Source: Halobacteriovorax sp.
Lineage (GTDB): Bacteria > Bdellovibrionota > Bacteriovoracia > Bacteriovoracales > Bacteriovoracaceae
Reading direction: 5' to 3'
DNA length: 7,609 nt
Assembly: GCA_002686115.1 (NCBI GenBank)
Contig: NZAF01000075.1
Coordinates: 1-7,609, forward strand
Program-made: the position numbers and the translations under genes
Notes under the pieces: model-generated
The model's input: the letters and a program-made list of their open reading frames with translations, nothing else
What the model was told of the DNA's origin: nothing
Databases searched by the model: none
Part shown: positions 7,137 through 7,609 of the stretch, in pieces
Numbering within the stretch: position 1 is the first letter of the stretch
Layout: each line of letters begins with the position of its first letter

Positions 7137-7609
7137 ATGAGCACAGATCGTCTAGACAATATTAGAAATATTGGAATTATGGCACATATTGATGCCGGTA
7201 AAACAACGACTACAGAAAGAATTCTCTACTATACAGGTAAGAGTTATAAAATCGGTGAGGTTCATGATGGAGCCGCTACGATGGACTGGATGGTTCAAGA
7301 GCAGGAGAGGGGGATTACCATTACTTCTGCGGCAACGACTTGTGTGTGGAAAGATAAAAATATTAATATCATTGATACTCCAGGCCACGTAGATTTTACC
7401 ATTGAGGTAGAAAGGGCCTTGAGGGTTCTTGACGGTGCGGTAGGTGTTTTTGATTCAGTTGCAGGAGTTGAGCCACAGTCTGAAACAGTCTGGGGCCAAG
7501 CTGATAAGTATGGTGTTCCAAGAATTGCATTTTGTAATAAAATGGATCGAGTTGGCGCAGACTTTAATATGTGTATTGAAGATATTAGAACTAAGTTGGG
7601 TAAGTCTGC
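7137..7609 (+). CDS. fusA: Translation elongation factor G, N-terminal 157 residues (3' end outside window)
   Basis: EF-G is the ribosomal GTPase that drives tRNA-mRNA translocation and, with RRF, ribosome recycling. The frame from the ATG at 7137 stays open to the window end (157 complete codons plus 2 bases). All visible G-domain motifs are intact: P-loop AHIDAGKTT (16-24, with K22 and T23), switch I RGIT with T61, DTPGH (80-84) with the catalytic-type H84, and NKMD (134-137). The flanking GEVHDGAATMDWM and GHVDFTIEVERALRVLDGAV blocks are typical of EF-G rather than EF-Tu or LepA. There is no insertion before INIIDTPGH, where E. coli EF-G has extra residues. One oddity is VWGQA at 118-122, where the family usually has VWRQA. 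Codon choice looks less biased than in the upstream genes (AGG, GGC, GCC, ACC, TTG all appear). Canonical FusA is most likely from synteny; a paralogue cannot be excluded from a partial sequence. Confidence 0.97.
   Translation, partial: MSTDRLDNIRNIGIMAHIDAGKTTTTERILYYTGKSYKIGEVHDGAATMDWMVQEQERGITITSAATTCVWKDKNINIIDTPGHVDFTIEVERALRVLDGAVGVFDSVAGVEPQSETVWGQADKYGVPRIAFCNKMDRVGADFNMCIEDIRTKLGKS

Noticed and set aside
7171..7392. 73-codon + strand open frame
   Set aside because: It overlaps the EF-G G-domain in another frame; the fusA frame from 7137 carries the complete conserved motifs.

Overview
This is an ordinary, highly conserved housekeeping block of a low-GC bacterial chromosome (about 40% G+C by eye, with A/T-rich spacers). 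All genes lie on the + strand: the 3' part of rpoB, complete rpoC, rpsL and rpsG, and the 5' part of fusA. This is the classic junction of the RNA polymerase (rpoBC) and str (rpsL-rpsG-fusA) gene groups. The proteins look proteobacterial or deltaproteobacterial/Bdellovibrionota-like: beta' opens MKDLLNFFDKPKDP, the trigger loop carries an SI3-type insertion, and beta has an insertion where E. coli has its SI2/i9 domain. Arginine is encoded mostly by AGA and leucine largely by CTT. Together with the low GC this suggests a member of the Bacteriovoracales (Halobacteriovorax/Bacteriovorax-like). That assignment is inference from memory of these families, not a database result.

Layout: rpoB (1-1836, 5' end outside the window); 48-bp spacer with the rpoC ribosome binding site; rpoC (1885-6006); 87-bp spacer with a perfect 10-bp inverted repeat and a strong Shine-Dalgarno; rpsL (6094-6468); 77-bp spacer with a second stem-loop; rpsG (6546-7016); 120-bp spacer holding a strong intrinsic terminator (7065-7103); fusA (from 7137, running off the 3' end). 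The longest stretch without a gene is that 120-bp spacer. There are no tRNA or rRNA genes, mobile elements, CRISPR arrays or anomalous islands. The antisense open frames are shadows of the coding genes.

Functionally, rpoB and rpoC supply the catalytic core of RNA polymerase. rpsL and rpsG supply the S12 (decoding centre) and S7 (3' major domain/head assembly) proteins of the 30S subunit, and fusA supplies the translocation GTPase EF-G. rpoB through rpsG can be read as one transcription unit. The terminator directly before fusA suggests that EF-G is at least partly uncoupled from the ribosomal protein genes, unlike the textbook str operon.

I found no undescribed system. The points worth a second look are in the spacers (terminator with possible overlapping promoter before fusA, the rpoC-rpsL inverted repeat, the rpsL-rpsG stem-loop) and in codon use (CGN arginine codons concentrated at invariant active-centre arginines of beta'; a less biased codon set at the start of fusA).
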